Of a stretch of 22,429 nt of DNA, positions 6,365 through 13,772 are shown piece after piece. The position numbers and the translations under genes are program-made. The notes beneath the pieces were generated by a model that did no database searches, was not told the origin of the DNA, and saw nothing but the letters and a program-made list of their open reading frames with translations. The stretch's first letter is position 1. Every line of letters begins with the position of its first letter. The DNA comes from a virus: positions 1-22,429 of IMG/VR virus record IMGVR_UViG_3300037140_000008. One strand, written 5' to 3'.

Positions 6365-8248
6365 GTGGCCACCGTCATAGACGAACTTATCGTACGCATC
6401 GGTTTGGATGCCTCGCAGTTCGATAAGGGCCAGCGCGAGGCTTCCGGCGCATTTCTAAAAACGCGCGACGCCGCAGTCAAGAGTGGCAAGGAAATTGAGG
6501 CGCACGCCAAGACCAGCACCGAGGCGTTTGCGAAGCTGCGAGATACGGCCATTGCGTTGTTCGCAGTATTTACTGGCGGCGTGGGGTTAAAAGAGTTTGT
6601 TCAGACGATGACGACGGCCACTGCCGCCACTGGGCGGGTCGCGGCCGGACTCGGTATTTCAGTCAAGACCCTGAGCGCCTACGAGGGTGCTGCCGAGGCA
6701 GCCGGCGGTACAACGCAGGGCATGGCAAACGCCTTCTCATCCCTTGCTGATAACTTGCAGTCATTCCTCAACACCGGCAGCTCAGCTCTCCCGGCATATT
6801 TCACGGCGCTTGCTCGTGAGGGCGGCAAGGCCATCGATGTTAACAAGCCGCTCCCAGAGTTAATGCACGATATTATCGAAGATATTGCCAAGATAGCTCA
6901 AATCAATCCGCAGCGTGCCACATACTTCGCAAAACAGTTCGGTGTGGCAGAGTTGGTCCCGTTATTGACAGGTGGGATCGAGAAGTTCGACGAACTACAG
7001 AAAAAGATGAAAGCCTTTGCCGAGACGCCAGAACAGGCGCAAGCGGCGACCGATCTTCGCACTGCTTGGGTTCTACTGTTAGCGGAATGGGAAAGCGTTG
7101 GACGGGAGCTTCTTCTGGAGTTGAAGCCAGCACTAATGAGCATCATGGGCGTGCTTAAGCAGTTTGCTGACTGGGCGAAGACGCATCCGGCCGAGGTGAA
7201 GATTGGCTTTGAGATGATCACGGCCTCCGTTACCGCGCTATCTCTCGCAATGCTGGGCCTGTCCCTGGCCGCAGCACCGTGGCTGGTAGCAGGTGCTTTG
7301 ATTGCTGGACTTGCTTTAGTAATCTATGAAAATTGGGAACCTATTAAGACATGGTGGAAGGCACTCTGGAAAGAGATGGGAGATGATATTGATGATTTTG
7401 AGGCCCGCCATCCTTGGGTAAAACCCATCATAGAGGGGGCACGAGCTGTTGGTAAATTTCTGAATCAGGACATTGGCGGCGGGACATCATCTTCTGGGGC
7501 TTCTGGTTCATGGACAGACAGTACGCAGCCTTCGACTACGTCTGGTAGTGCTGCCACAAGCGGAGGTGCCGCGCCTCACAGTGGTGCGTTTCAAAGTAAC
7601 AAGACTGCTGCTGCAAAGCAGGCTGCAATGGAGCAACTCAGGCAAGAGGGCGTTCCAGAAAAGAACTTGGAATCAGCCGCCTCTCTGCTCACTGGACAGG
7701 CAATTGCGGAGAGCGGTCTTAATCCTAACACCATCCATGACGGCGGTCGCGGTTATGGCGTGTACGGCGCGGGCGGCATTCGTCGTACAAAGATGTTGCA
7801 ATGGTTGAAAGACAATAAATTTGCCCAAAATAGTTTAGAAGGGCAGATGAAATATATGGCCCATGAGGCCATGACCGGACCTAATTATAGAGCGTCGCGT
7901 CAAGCATTGATGCAGGCGTCTCCGCAGAATCTTGAGGCCGGAACAAGGGCGCTGACCCATAATTTTGAATCACCGGCAGTTGAAAATTGGGGCACTCGAC
8001 TTAAAAACTCGATGACGGCTCTTAGCGCGCTGCCGTCTCTGGCCGCTAGCGCACAGGCCGCCGCCGCGTCGAGCAGCGTCTGGAACGACAGCCACGCCTC
8101 AACCAACACCACCAGCAACGAGACTAACATCAACGGTGGGATGCACATTCACACACCAGCCACGGACGGTGCCGATTTTGCTCAGCGGTTCGGTGATTGG
8201 ACGCGAAACTCGCAGAAGTTTGCGGCGGCCAATTTCGGAGGCAACTGA
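6365..8248 (+). CDS. Tail tape measure protein with tail lysozyme domain
   Basis: 627 residues, GTG start adjacent to the G-T stop, with GGGGAAGAAG just upstream. Residues 1-70 (DELIVRIGLDASQFDKG, helical, Ala/Lys/Thr-rich) are a classic tape measure opening; a hydrophobic stretch at about 288-320 (ALSLAMLGLSLAAAPWLVAG) would serve in membrane insertion. After a Ser/Thr/Gly linker (371-410), residues about 415-555 form a phage tail lysozyme: GQAIAESGLNP with candidate catalytic E449, then DGGRGYGVYG, LQWLKDN, LEGQMKYMAHE and FESPAVENWGTR. DNA from about 7320 to 8000 is AT-richer than the flanks, suggesting the lysozyme module came from elsewhere. The tape is short, implying a short tail. It sets tail length and likely opens peptidoglycan during injection. 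Confidence 0.88.
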   Translation: MATVIDELIVRIGLDASQFDKGQREASGAFLKTRDAAVKSGKEIEAHAKTSTEAFAKLRDTAIALFAVFTGGVGLKEFVQTMTTATAATGRVAAGLGISVKTLSAYEGAAEAAGGTTQGMANAFSSLADNLQSFLNTGSSALPAYFTALAREGGKAIDVNKPLPELMHDIIEDIAKIAQINPQRATYFAKQFGVAELVPLLTGGIEKFDELQKKMKAFAETPEQAQAATDLRTAWVLLLAEWESVGRELLLELKPALMSIMGVLKQFADWAKTHPAEVKIGFEMITASVTALSLAMLGLSLAAAPWLVAGALIAGLALVIYENWEPIKTWWKALWKEMGDDIDDFEARHPWVKPIIEGARAVGKFLNQDIGGGTSSSGASGSWTDSTQPSTTSGSAATSGGAAPHSGAFQSNKTAAAKQAAMEQLRQEGVPEKNLESAASLLTGQAIAESGLNPNTIHDGGRGYGVYGAGGIRRTKMLQWLKDNKFAQNSLEGQMKYMAHEAMTGPNYRASRQALMQASPQNLEAGTRALTHNFESPAVENWGTRLKNSMTALSALPSLAASAQAAAASSSVWNDSHASTNTTSNETNINGGMHIHTPATDGADFAQRFGDWTRNSQKFAAANFGGN

Positions 8249-8251
8249 GTT

Positions 8252-8899
8252 ATGGTTGCCTATCCAGACGTTCCACTTGCGCTAGGAGTTCCGACCCTCT
8301 TTCGGGATCCGAACGCCGCGCCGTCCGTGATCGATCTACTCACGAGCGACACGGTGTCATTTGGATCGTCTTCCGCTCCGCAGTGGGGCATCTTCTTGAA
8401 TGGTGCGCCTATTATTCAGGCCGACAACGTGGTCAGTTTCACTTACAAACAAGAGTGGGTGATTGCTGACTACCCAGTCGAACAAGGTGGCTTTGAATCC
8501 TACGATAAGGTTCAGCGGCCGTTCGACGTCCGTGTTCGCTACTCGGCCGGCGGCGACACGGCCAACAGGGAGGCGCTTCTTGCCTCGGTCGCGGCCATCG
8601 CTGGCGACCTGAATTTTTACGACGTGCAGACGCCAGAGACGACGTACAGCAGTGCCAATGTTACGCATTACGATTACTCACGCACCAACACCAATGGCGT
8701 TGGCCTCATCATCATCGACGTCTGGCTGGTTGAGGTAAGGCAGACCGGCAGTGCCACGGCGGGTGCTACGGGGAGTACGCCGCAAGTTACGAACCCGCAA
8801 GACCCTAGTGCCACGTCGCCTGTTAGCGGGGGACAGGTGCAGCCAACCGACGTTACGTCGCAGCAGACGACCTTGGGTGGCGCGACGGGGAGTTGGTAA
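8252..8899 (+). CDS. Dit-like baseplate protein
   Basis: 215 residues. The core (APQWGIFLNGAPIIQADNV, FTYKQEWVIADYPVEQGGFESYDKV, PFDVRVRYSAGG) resembles the Dit-like phage tail proteins that ring the tube at the top of simple contractile baseplates. Residues from about 157 to the end are a low-complexity Ser/Thr/Gln/Gly tail. GGAGG at 8238-8242 supports ATG 8252. Position directly after the tape measure and before the plug fits a tube-baseplate adaptor. Exact family assignment is from remembered motifs and is less certain than the gene itself. Confidence 0.65.
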   Translation: MVAYPDVPLALGVPTLFRDPNAAPSVIDLLTSDTVSFGSSSAPQWGIFLNGAPIIQADNVVSFTYKQEWVIADYPVEQGGFESYDKVQRPFDVRVRYSAGGDTANREALLASVAAIAGDLNFYDVQTPETTYSSANVTHYDYSRTNTNGVGLIIIDVWLVEVRQTGSATAGATGSTPQVTNPQDPSATSPVSGGQVQPTDVTSQQTTLGGATGSW

Positions 8900-8900
8900 C

Positions 8901-9230
8901 ATGCCTCTCGTTGTTCCTCTCCAACCTGTGCCGTCCCAGAACGTCTCGGTGACGCTCAACAATCAGGAATGCCAGCTCAGTGTCTACACCGAGAACGGTC
9001 AACTCTATATGAACGTCTCCGTGGCCAATGAGCTGATCATCGGTGGCGTGATCGCACAAAATCTAAACCTGATTGTGCGCGATCTCTACCTCGGCTTCAT
9101 CGGAGATTTCGTATTTCTCGACAACAGCGGCAACGGCGCGGACCCCGTGTTTGTTGGGCTGGGCACCGCGTTCAGCCTGATCTACCTGTTCCCGGCTGAT
9201 TTGCAGAACCTCCCGCCGGGGGTCGGCTGA
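8901..9230 (+). CDS. Baseplate plug protein (cyanophage Pam3 gp18-like)
   Basis: 109 residues. I chose ATG 8901, one base after the upstream TAA, over an upstream in-frame start, because MPLVVPLQPVPSQNVSVTLNNQECQ is the characteristic family start; LIIGGVIAQNLNLIVRDLYLGFIGDFVFLDN and GLGTAFSLIYLFPADL follow. This small beta protein closes the lumen of the hub in Pam3-type simplified baseplates. GGGG at 8887-8890 is the nearest ribosome-binding candidate. Its last codons (PPGVG-stop) lie in a 17-bp sequence repeated exactly at the end of the next ORF. Confidence 0.75.
   Translation: MPLVVPLQPVPSQNVSVTLNNQECQLSVYTENGQLYMNVSVANELIIGGVIAQNLNLIVRDLYLGFIGDFVFLDNSGNGADPVFVGLGTAFSLIYLFPADLQNLPPGVG
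9214..9230 (+). repeat. 17-bp direct repeat, copy 1 (end of plug gene)
   Basis: CGCCGGGGGTCGGCTGA occurs here and again exactly at 9564-9580, 350 bases apart. It encodes PGVG-stop in the plug frame and carries GGGGG 10 bases before the ATG at 9233. The core GGGGGTCGG recurs at 10511-10519 near the end of the hub gene. Confidence 0.95.
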
Positions 9231-9232
9231 TC

Positions 9233-9580
9233 ATGAGATATAAATTAGTATTCTATATTGAGGACGCCGAAACCAAGGAAATTATTGGAGAGAAGAAGCA
9301 GATGTTTGTTGATCTTGCAGAGGATCAACTCAAGCGCGCGGATGATGTTGACGCGGAGAAACTCAAGAAGGTGAACGATCTGATTGGTGATTGCTTTGCA
9401 AACAGAGTGGCCCACGGGCGCGGGAAATATATTCGTGAAATCTGTACAGCGGCCGGGACCTTGGTTGGTAAATCTATAGAGCGGTTGCTGGCCAAGAGAT
9501 GTGGCAGCAACCACATCGAGATGCTCGACGCCGCCGCTGAAAAGAATCGACGTAGCAAAGAAACGCCGGGGGTCGGCTGA
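9233..9580 (+). CDS. Small charged protein of unknown function, apparently captured between plug and hub
   Basis: 115 residues, rich in Lys, Glu and Asp (IEDAETKEIIGEKKQMF, DAEKLKKVNDLIGD, AEKNRRSKE), with no signal peptide or membrane segment. It is unlike a virion beta protein. I do not recognise a family. It is AT-richer than plug and hub on either side. Its final residues TPGVG and stop fall in the exact 17-bp repeat also found at the end of the plug gene, in the same reading phase. This implies it was inserted at the plug/hub junction, reusing the junction as its own end and as the next gene's translation signal. ATG at 9233 follows the first repeat by 2 bases. Confidence 0.75.
   Translation: MRYKLVFYIEDAETKEIIGEKKQMFVDLAEDQLKRADDVDAEKLKKVNDLIGDCFANRVAHGRGKYIREICTAAGTLVGKSIERLLAKRCGSNHIEMLDAAAEKNRRSKETPGVG
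9564..9580 (+). repeat. 17-bp direct repeat, copy 2 (end of 115-residue ORF)
   Basis: Exact copy of 9214-9230. It ends the 115-residue ORF with PGVG-stop and places GGGGG (9568-9572) 9 bases before the hub ATG at 9582. Either copy can therefore act as a stop plus ribosome-binding unit. Confidence 0.95.
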
Positions 9581-9581
9581 C

Positions 9582-10532
9582 ATGGCCTTGCTCCAACGGC
9601 TTCTCAACGTCACATTCGGGCTCACCTCCGGCACGTTCACCGATAGCGGCAGCAACTCCCTGACGCTTACCGGACTTCGCATTCACGCCGACGCGCACTT
9701 CCCCGGCGGCAGCGACATGAACTCGCTGCACGCCGAAATCTACGGAATGACGCTGAGCCAGATGAACGACCTCATGACCTACGGGGCAATCCCGCAGAAC
9801 ACCGGAAAGAATACCGTGACGCTGACGGCCGGAGATGCAGTCAACGGAATGAGCCAAGTGTTCAGCGGCACCATCGTCAATGCGTGGGGTGACTTCCAAT
9901 CGGCGCCAGAGGTGGTGCTGCACGTGCAGGGTAGCGGTGGTACAAACCCGGCGGTGGCGGCGACGCCGCCGACATCAAGCGCCGGATCTGTCAGTATTCC
10001 GACGCTGATGCAACAGGTGGCTGGCGCTGCTGGTATGCAGTTTGAAAATAATGGCGTCACCGGGATGCTGTCCAACCCGTACTATCCAGGGACTGCCCGC
10101 GAACAACTCTTGGCGATGGTCAAGGACGTCGGCTGCGAGTGGAACGCGATGGAGAATAATGTCGTCTCGATCTGGCCGGTGGATGGATCGAGGGCAGGTG
10201 GCGTGACGACGCAGGTCAACAAGGACACCTGCATGGTTGGTTATCCTCTGTTCAACGCGAATGGAATCGTGGTCAAGACGCTTTATACGCCGTCGATAAA
10301 GTTCGGCACGCTCATCCAGGTCACTAGCGATCTCACCGGCAGCCAAACCAGCGGCAACGTCACGGTCGGTGGTGGCACATCCGGTGCCAACGGAACGTGG
10401 AAGGTTATGAGCATCGACTACGATCTAGACTCTCTAGTCTTCGGAGGGCAGTGGTTTTCTACCTTGTTTGCGTCACTCCCTGGTTATGTGCCTACGTTGA
10501 CGCCAGCCGCGGGGGTCGGTCCCGGTCCATGA
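9582..10532 (+). CDS. Baseplate hub protein (gp27/D-like)
   Basis: 316 residues from ATG 9582; in-frame upstream codons read a Lys/Arg-rich leader from the previous gene and are not used. Sequence such as MALLQRLLNVTFGLTSG, LTLTGLRIHADAHFPGGSDMNSLHAEIYGMTLSQMNDL, AGDAVNGMSQVFSGTIVNAWGDF, PYYPGTAREQLLAMVKDVGCEWNAMENNVVSIWP and VGYPLFNANGIVVKTLYTP fits phage baseplate hub proteins, which form a trimeric ring between tube and spike. It lies between plug and spike as in Pam3-like baseplates. The C-terminus AAGVGPGP is read from a G-rich stretch containing GGGGGTCGG, and the TGA overlaps the spike ATG. Confidence 0.75.
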   Translation: MALLQRLLNVTFGLTSGTFTDSGSNSLTLTGLRIHADAHFPGGSDMNSLHAEIYGMTLSQMNDLMTYGAIPQNTGKNTVTLTAGDAVNGMSQVFSGTIVNAWGDFQSAPEVVLHVQGSGGTNPAVAATPPTSSAGSVSIPTLMQQVAGAAGMQFENNGVTGMLSNPYYPGTAREQLLAMVKDVGCEWNAMENNVVSIWPVDGSRAGGVTTQVNKDTCMVGYPLFNANGIVVKTLYTPSIKFGTLIQVTSDLTGSQTSGNVTVGGGTSGANGTWKVMSIDYDLDSLVFGGQWFSTLFASLPGYVPTLTPAAGVGPGP

Positions 10533-11215
10533 GCGATACCTCACAAGCCGTAGGTCAGATGGGCGTCAACTCGGCGACGTCCGAGTTCAACGGCATAGAG
10601 TTCATGTTTCAGCAAATGCTTGGCCGCCTCGCAACGGCGACCGTCGTTAAGGTCGTGGCGGTTAAGCCGGGCACGACTAACGCTCTGACAAACATGGTTG
10701 GAACTGTGGACGTGCTGCCGCTCGTCAATCAGATCGACGGTGTCGGCAATGTGACCAAGCACAAGACGGTCTTCGGTCTTTCATATTCTCGGATACAAGG
10801 TGGCGCCAATGCGGTCATCATGGACCCGGTGGTTGGAGACTTAGGGATTGCCGTCTTCGCCAACCGCGATATTTCTTCTGTCAAGGCCAGCAAGGCGCAG
10901 GCTAATCCGGGGTCCAAGAGGCGGTTCAGTTATTCCGATGGAATGTACGTCGGTGGTTTGCTCAACGGAGCGCCGACGCAGTATGTTATTTTCTCGGCAG
11001 ATGGCACCACAGGGATCACTTTGGTGTCCCCCGGCCTCGTCAAGATTCAGGCCCCGAACGCCGAGTTCACTGGGAACGTCAAGGTAGACGGTTTGATCAC
11101 AGCGACTGGCAACATAACTGCCGGGTCAGGCACTGGGGATTCGGTCGGACTGCAGAAGCACACGCATCCGACGGCGGCCCTCGGAGCTCCGTCAGCACCG
11201 ACGGCGGGGACGTGA
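10529..11215 (+). CDS. Baseplate spike protein (Gp138/V-like)
   Basis: 228 residues from ATG 10529, overlapping the hub TGA (ATGA). The N-terminal OB-fold-like part includes FMFQQMLGRLATATVVKVVAV, VGTVDVLPLVNQIDG and YSRIQGGANAVIMDPVVGDLGIAVFANRDIS, the pattern of Gp138-type membrane-puncturing spikes. Residues about 165-205 (TTGITLVSPGLVKIQAPNAEFTGNVKVDGLITATGNITAG) are a beta-helical stalk of short repeats, and QKHTHPT near the end could hold a metal at the tip. It pierces the outer membrane when the sheath contracts. Confidence 0.82.
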   Translation: MSDTSQAVGQMGVNSATSEFNGIEFMFQQMLGRLATATVVKVVAVKPGTTNALTNMVGTVDVLPLVNQIDGVGNVTKHKTVFGLSYSRIQGGANAVIMDPVVGDLGIAVFANRDISSVKASKAQANPGSKRRFSYSDGMYVGGLLNGAPTQYVIFSADGTTGITLVSPGLVKIQAPNAEFTGNVKVDGLITATGNITAGSGTGDSVGLQKHTHPTAALGAPSAPTAGT

Positions 11216-11216
11216 C

Positions 11217-11657
11217 ATGAACACTCTTCTTTTGGATGTGAGTGCGTGGGATTTAGTTGTTGATATATCTGGCAACATCGCGGTTGCAGAATCGCCTTAC
11301 GCTCTTGCACAAGACGCCGCCAGCGCGATCAAACTGTTCCATGGCGAGCTCTGGTTCGACACCACGCAAGGCGTCCCGTATTGGGCGCTGATTCTCGGCC
11401 TGTCGCCCCCTGTCGCCTTGATGAAGAGCAAGTTTAAGGCTGCGGCACTAACGGTGCCTGGGGTAGCCTCTGCCGTGTGTTATCTATCGTCGATAGTTGA
11501 TCGAGTCGTCGGAGGGCAGGTGCAGGTGACAAGCGCGACTGGTCAGACATCGGCGGCATCGTTCTCTCCCGCCAGCACGGTCATTCCGCCGTCAGCCAAT
11601 CCGTCGCTTGATTTCTCGAACCCAAGCAATTCGCAATATCTGCCTGGGGGGCTATAG
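11217..11657 (+). CDS. Baseplate wedge / sheath initiator protein (gp25/W-like)
   Basis: 146 residues. The central part (VVDISGNIAVAESPYALAQDAASAIKLFHGELWFDTTQGVPYWALILG, LMKSKFKAAALTVPGVASAV) matches the gp25-like fold pattern of small wedge proteins from which the sheath starts to polymerise. The C-terminal 40 residues are a Ser/Pro/Asn-rich tail. It starts 1 base after the spike stop with GGGG 7 bases upstream. Position between spike and J supports the call. Confidence 0.72.
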   Translation: MNTLLLDVSAWDLVVDISGNIAVAESPYALAQDAASAIKLFHGELWFDTTQGVPYWALILGLSPPVALMKSKFKAAALTVPGVASAVCYLSSIVDRVVGGQVQVTSATGQTSAASFSPASTVIPPSANPSLDFSNPSNSQYLPGGL

Positions 11658-11663
11658 CCTGAC

Positions 11664-13763
11664 ATGGTAAACACCACAAATGTTCCGCAGCCGGCGTTCA
11701 CGGCGCTAGGATTCGTCCCTCCGACGCAGGCGCAGATCCTCGCCGGTGTCATTGCGGACTTTCAAGCCGCATTCAATAACGCGCTCAACCTAAGCCTTGC
11801 CAACACGTCATCGTTGAGCACGCCGCAGGGGCAGCTCGCGTCGAGCGAGACGGCGATCATCGCCTTCACCAACGCTCTGTTTTGCGCGCTCGCCAACGGC
11901 GTCGACCCGGCTTATGCCTCGGGCCGGATGCAGGACGCCATTGCCCGCATCTACTTCATCGAGAGGAATCCACCACAGCCGACCGTGGCGGCCTGCTTGT
12001 GCGTTGGACTGGCTGGCGTCGTCATTCCGCAGTTCGCACTGGCGCAGGACAGCGCGGGGAACACCTACTACGCGGTCGACGGCGGGACCATTCCTTCGGG
12101 CGGCTCAATCACGCTCAACTTCGCCAACAACATCACGGGACCGATCCCGTGCCCGGCGAATACGCTCACGACGATATACCAGTCCGTCACTGGCTGGGAC
12201 ACGATCAACAACCCGTCCGATGGCGTGCTCGGGAATGTGGTCGAGAGCCGCGCGGCCTTCGAGGCTAGACGCCAGGCCACCGTCGCTGGCAACTCGGTAG
12301 GGATGCTGGCCTCGGTTCGGGGTGCCGTCCTTAATGTTCCAGACGTTGTTGACTGTTTCACCACCGAGAACGAAACGGCCTACCAGGGCATCGCCAATGT
12401 TCAGGCCGTGATCACCGGCTACATTGCGGCGGCGAACACCACCATGACCGCCTCGATGGGCGGCCACTTCGCCACCTGTATTACGACTGGGACTACGCTC
12501 ACGCTTGGGTCAGTGACCAACGGCTATCTGTCGGCCGGGGATTTGGTTTCTGGCACTGACAGCGCCACCGGCTACACTCTGCCAGCAGGCTGCCACATCA
12601 TCGCACAGTTGACAGGAACGCCTGGTGGCTCGGCCGGTGCCACTTTTCTGCTTAATGCCCCTAGCACTGGAGGAAATTTAGGAAGCTTCACGGTCACTGC
12701 CATATCAATCGTCCTCGACGCAACGGTGGTTACAGGTGTCATCCAGATTGGTGCCACCATCATTGGCACCAGCGTCCCCACCAGCACGACGGTCGTCTCG
12801 CAGCTCACCGGAACTCCGGGCGGAGTTGGCACGTATCAATTGAGTTGTACGACTCAGTCCATTGCGAGCGAGTCGATGACCGGCGGGTATGCTGGTCTGA
12901 ACGTGGCTGGGGTCACATCCGGGATCATCGCGCCGGGCCAGTACATCTCCTGCCCCGGTATTGCCTACGGTACGACGGTCATAAGCGGCTCCGGCTTGTT
13001 GTGGTCGATCTCGGCATCGCAAACGATCGGGACCATCAGTGAGCCGATCGAGATGACGCTCGGTGCGGTTCAACTTCTACCAAATTCGATCTACGTTGCG
13101 GTTGCCGGCGGTGCCGAGGCAGCGATAGCTCAAGCAATCTGGAGCAAGAAGGCTCCCGGTTGCAACTACAACGGTAACACCTCTGTTGTCGTCTACGACA
13201 CCAGTCCGCCGTATCCGCCGCCTGGGATTCCATACACGGTCACCTATGAGACGCCGACTGACGAGACCGTGTTCTTTGCCGTCACGATTGCCAACTCGAC
13301 GCTGGTCCCCGCAAACGCGGCCACGCTCATCCAGAATGCCATTATCGCCGCGTTCTCTGGCGAGGACGGCGGCAGTCGCGCACAGATGAGTTCTACGATT
13401 CTTGCCTCGCGCTACTATTGTGGAATTGCCGCGCTTGGATCATGGGCACAGATCACCGCGCTGACGATGGGTTCGACGGTCACAACTGCTGCCGTGATGG
13501 CGACGTCATCAATCTCAGGCACCACACTCACGGTTGGGTCGTTGACCTCGGGGACGATTGCAGCCGGGCAGCAACTTGTTGGTGCCGAAGTTATTCCAGG
13601 CACCGTGATTGTAAGCGGAAGCGGGTCGTCCTGGGTCGTCAGCATCGGTCAGACCGTGGCCTCGACAACGATCGACGCTTATGCGGTCACAGCGTCATCA
13701 GTTACCATGTTAGCGAATCAGGAGCCGGTCACGTCGGCCGCCAACATCGTTGTGACAGTCTAG
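11664..13763 (+). CDS. Baseplate wedge protein J (gp47/JayE-like) with four inserted beta-modules
   Basis: 699 residues. N-terminal features are J-like: GFVPPTQAQILAGVIADFQAAF, LSTPQGQLASSETAIIAF, GVDPAYASGRMQDAIARIYFIERNPPQPT, GTIPSGGSITLNFANNITGPIPCPANTLTTIYQSVTGWDTINNPSDG, ESRAAFEARRQATVAGNSVGMLASVRGAVLNVPDV. The family then resumes at about 464 (EMTLGAVQLLPNSIYVAVAGG, AIAQAIWSKKAPGC, ETVFFAVTIANSTLVPANAATLIQNAIIAAFSGEDGG). Residues about 258-463 are three copies of the module also in sheath and neck; a fourth sits at about 608-675 near the C-terminus. Without them the core is about 425 residues. J proteins form the wedge ring that holds fibres. GGGGGG at 11646-11651 precedes ATG 11664. 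Confidence 0.85.
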   Translation: MVNTTNVPQPAFTALGFVPPTQAQILAGVIADFQAAFNNALNLSLANTSSLSTPQGQLASSETAIIAFTNALFCALANGVDPAYASGRMQDAIARIYFIERNPPQPTVAACLCVGLAGVVIPQFALAQDSAGNTYYAVDGGTIPSGGSITLNFANNITGPIPCPANTLTTIYQSVTGWDTINNPSDGVLGNVVESRAAFEARRQATVAGNSVGMLASVRGAVLNVPDVVDCFTTENETAYQGIANVQAVITGYIAAANTTMTASMGGHFATCITTGTTLTLGSVTNGYLSAGDLVSGTDSATGYTLPAGCHIIAQLTGTPGGSAGATFLLNAPSTGGNLGSFTVTAISIVLDATVVTGVIQIGATIIGTSVPTSTTVVSQLTGTPGGVGTYQLSCTTQSIASESMTGGYAGLNVAGVTSGIIAPGQYISCPGIAYGTTVISGSGLLWSISASQTIGTISEPIEMTLGAVQLLPNSIYVAVAGGAEAAIAQAIWSKKAPGCNYNGNTSVVVYDTSPPYPPPGIPYTVTYETPTDETVFFAVTIANSTLVPANAATLIQNAIIAAFSGEDGGSRAQMSSTILASRYYCGIAALGSWAQITALTMGSTVTTAAVMATSSISGTTLTVGSLTSGTIAAGQQLVGAEVIPGTVIVSGSGSSWVVSIGQTVASTTIDAYAVTASSVTMLANQEPVTSAANIVVTV
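12435..13058 (+). repeat. Three tandem beta-modules inserted in the J gene
   Basis: Approximate limits: copy 1 residues 258-347 (12435-12704), copy 2 residues 348-407 (12705-12884), copy 3 residues 408-463 (12885-13058). Copy 1 and copy 2 are close protein-level relatives of sheath copies 1 and 2, sharing TASMG, TTGTTLTLG, GYLS.GDLVSGTDS, LPAGCHI, AQLTGTPGGSAGATF, and GVGTYQLSCT with SIASESM. Copy 3 is more diverged and follows the shorter pattern with SGSG replacing the GTPGG loop. Confidence 0.85.
13485..13688 (+). repeat. Fourth beta-module, near the J C-terminus
   Basis: Residues about 608-675: ISGTTLTVGSLTSGTIAAG, QQLVGAEVIPGTVIVSGSGS, VSIGQTVASTTIDAYAV. Same module pattern as the other seven copies, separated from the J internal block by about 145 residues of J-family sequence, so it is an independent insertion or a displaced copy. 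Confidence 0.7.
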
Positions 13764-13772
13764 GACATCAGC

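Noticed and set aside
8751-8900. Upstream start for the plug gene at 8751
   Set aside because: The 50 extra residues are an Arg-rich shadow of the preceding gene; the family start is at 8901.
10397-10528. Upstream start for the spike gene at 10397
   Set aside because: It reads the hub gene out of frame; ATG 10529 gives the family N-terminus and an ATGA overlap.
2056-13763. Type VI secretion or tailocin instead of phage
   Set aside because: DUF3383 sheath, tape measure, chaperone frameshift, neck terminator and lysis genes are phage type. A tailocin cannot be excluded without the head region, but nothing here demands it.
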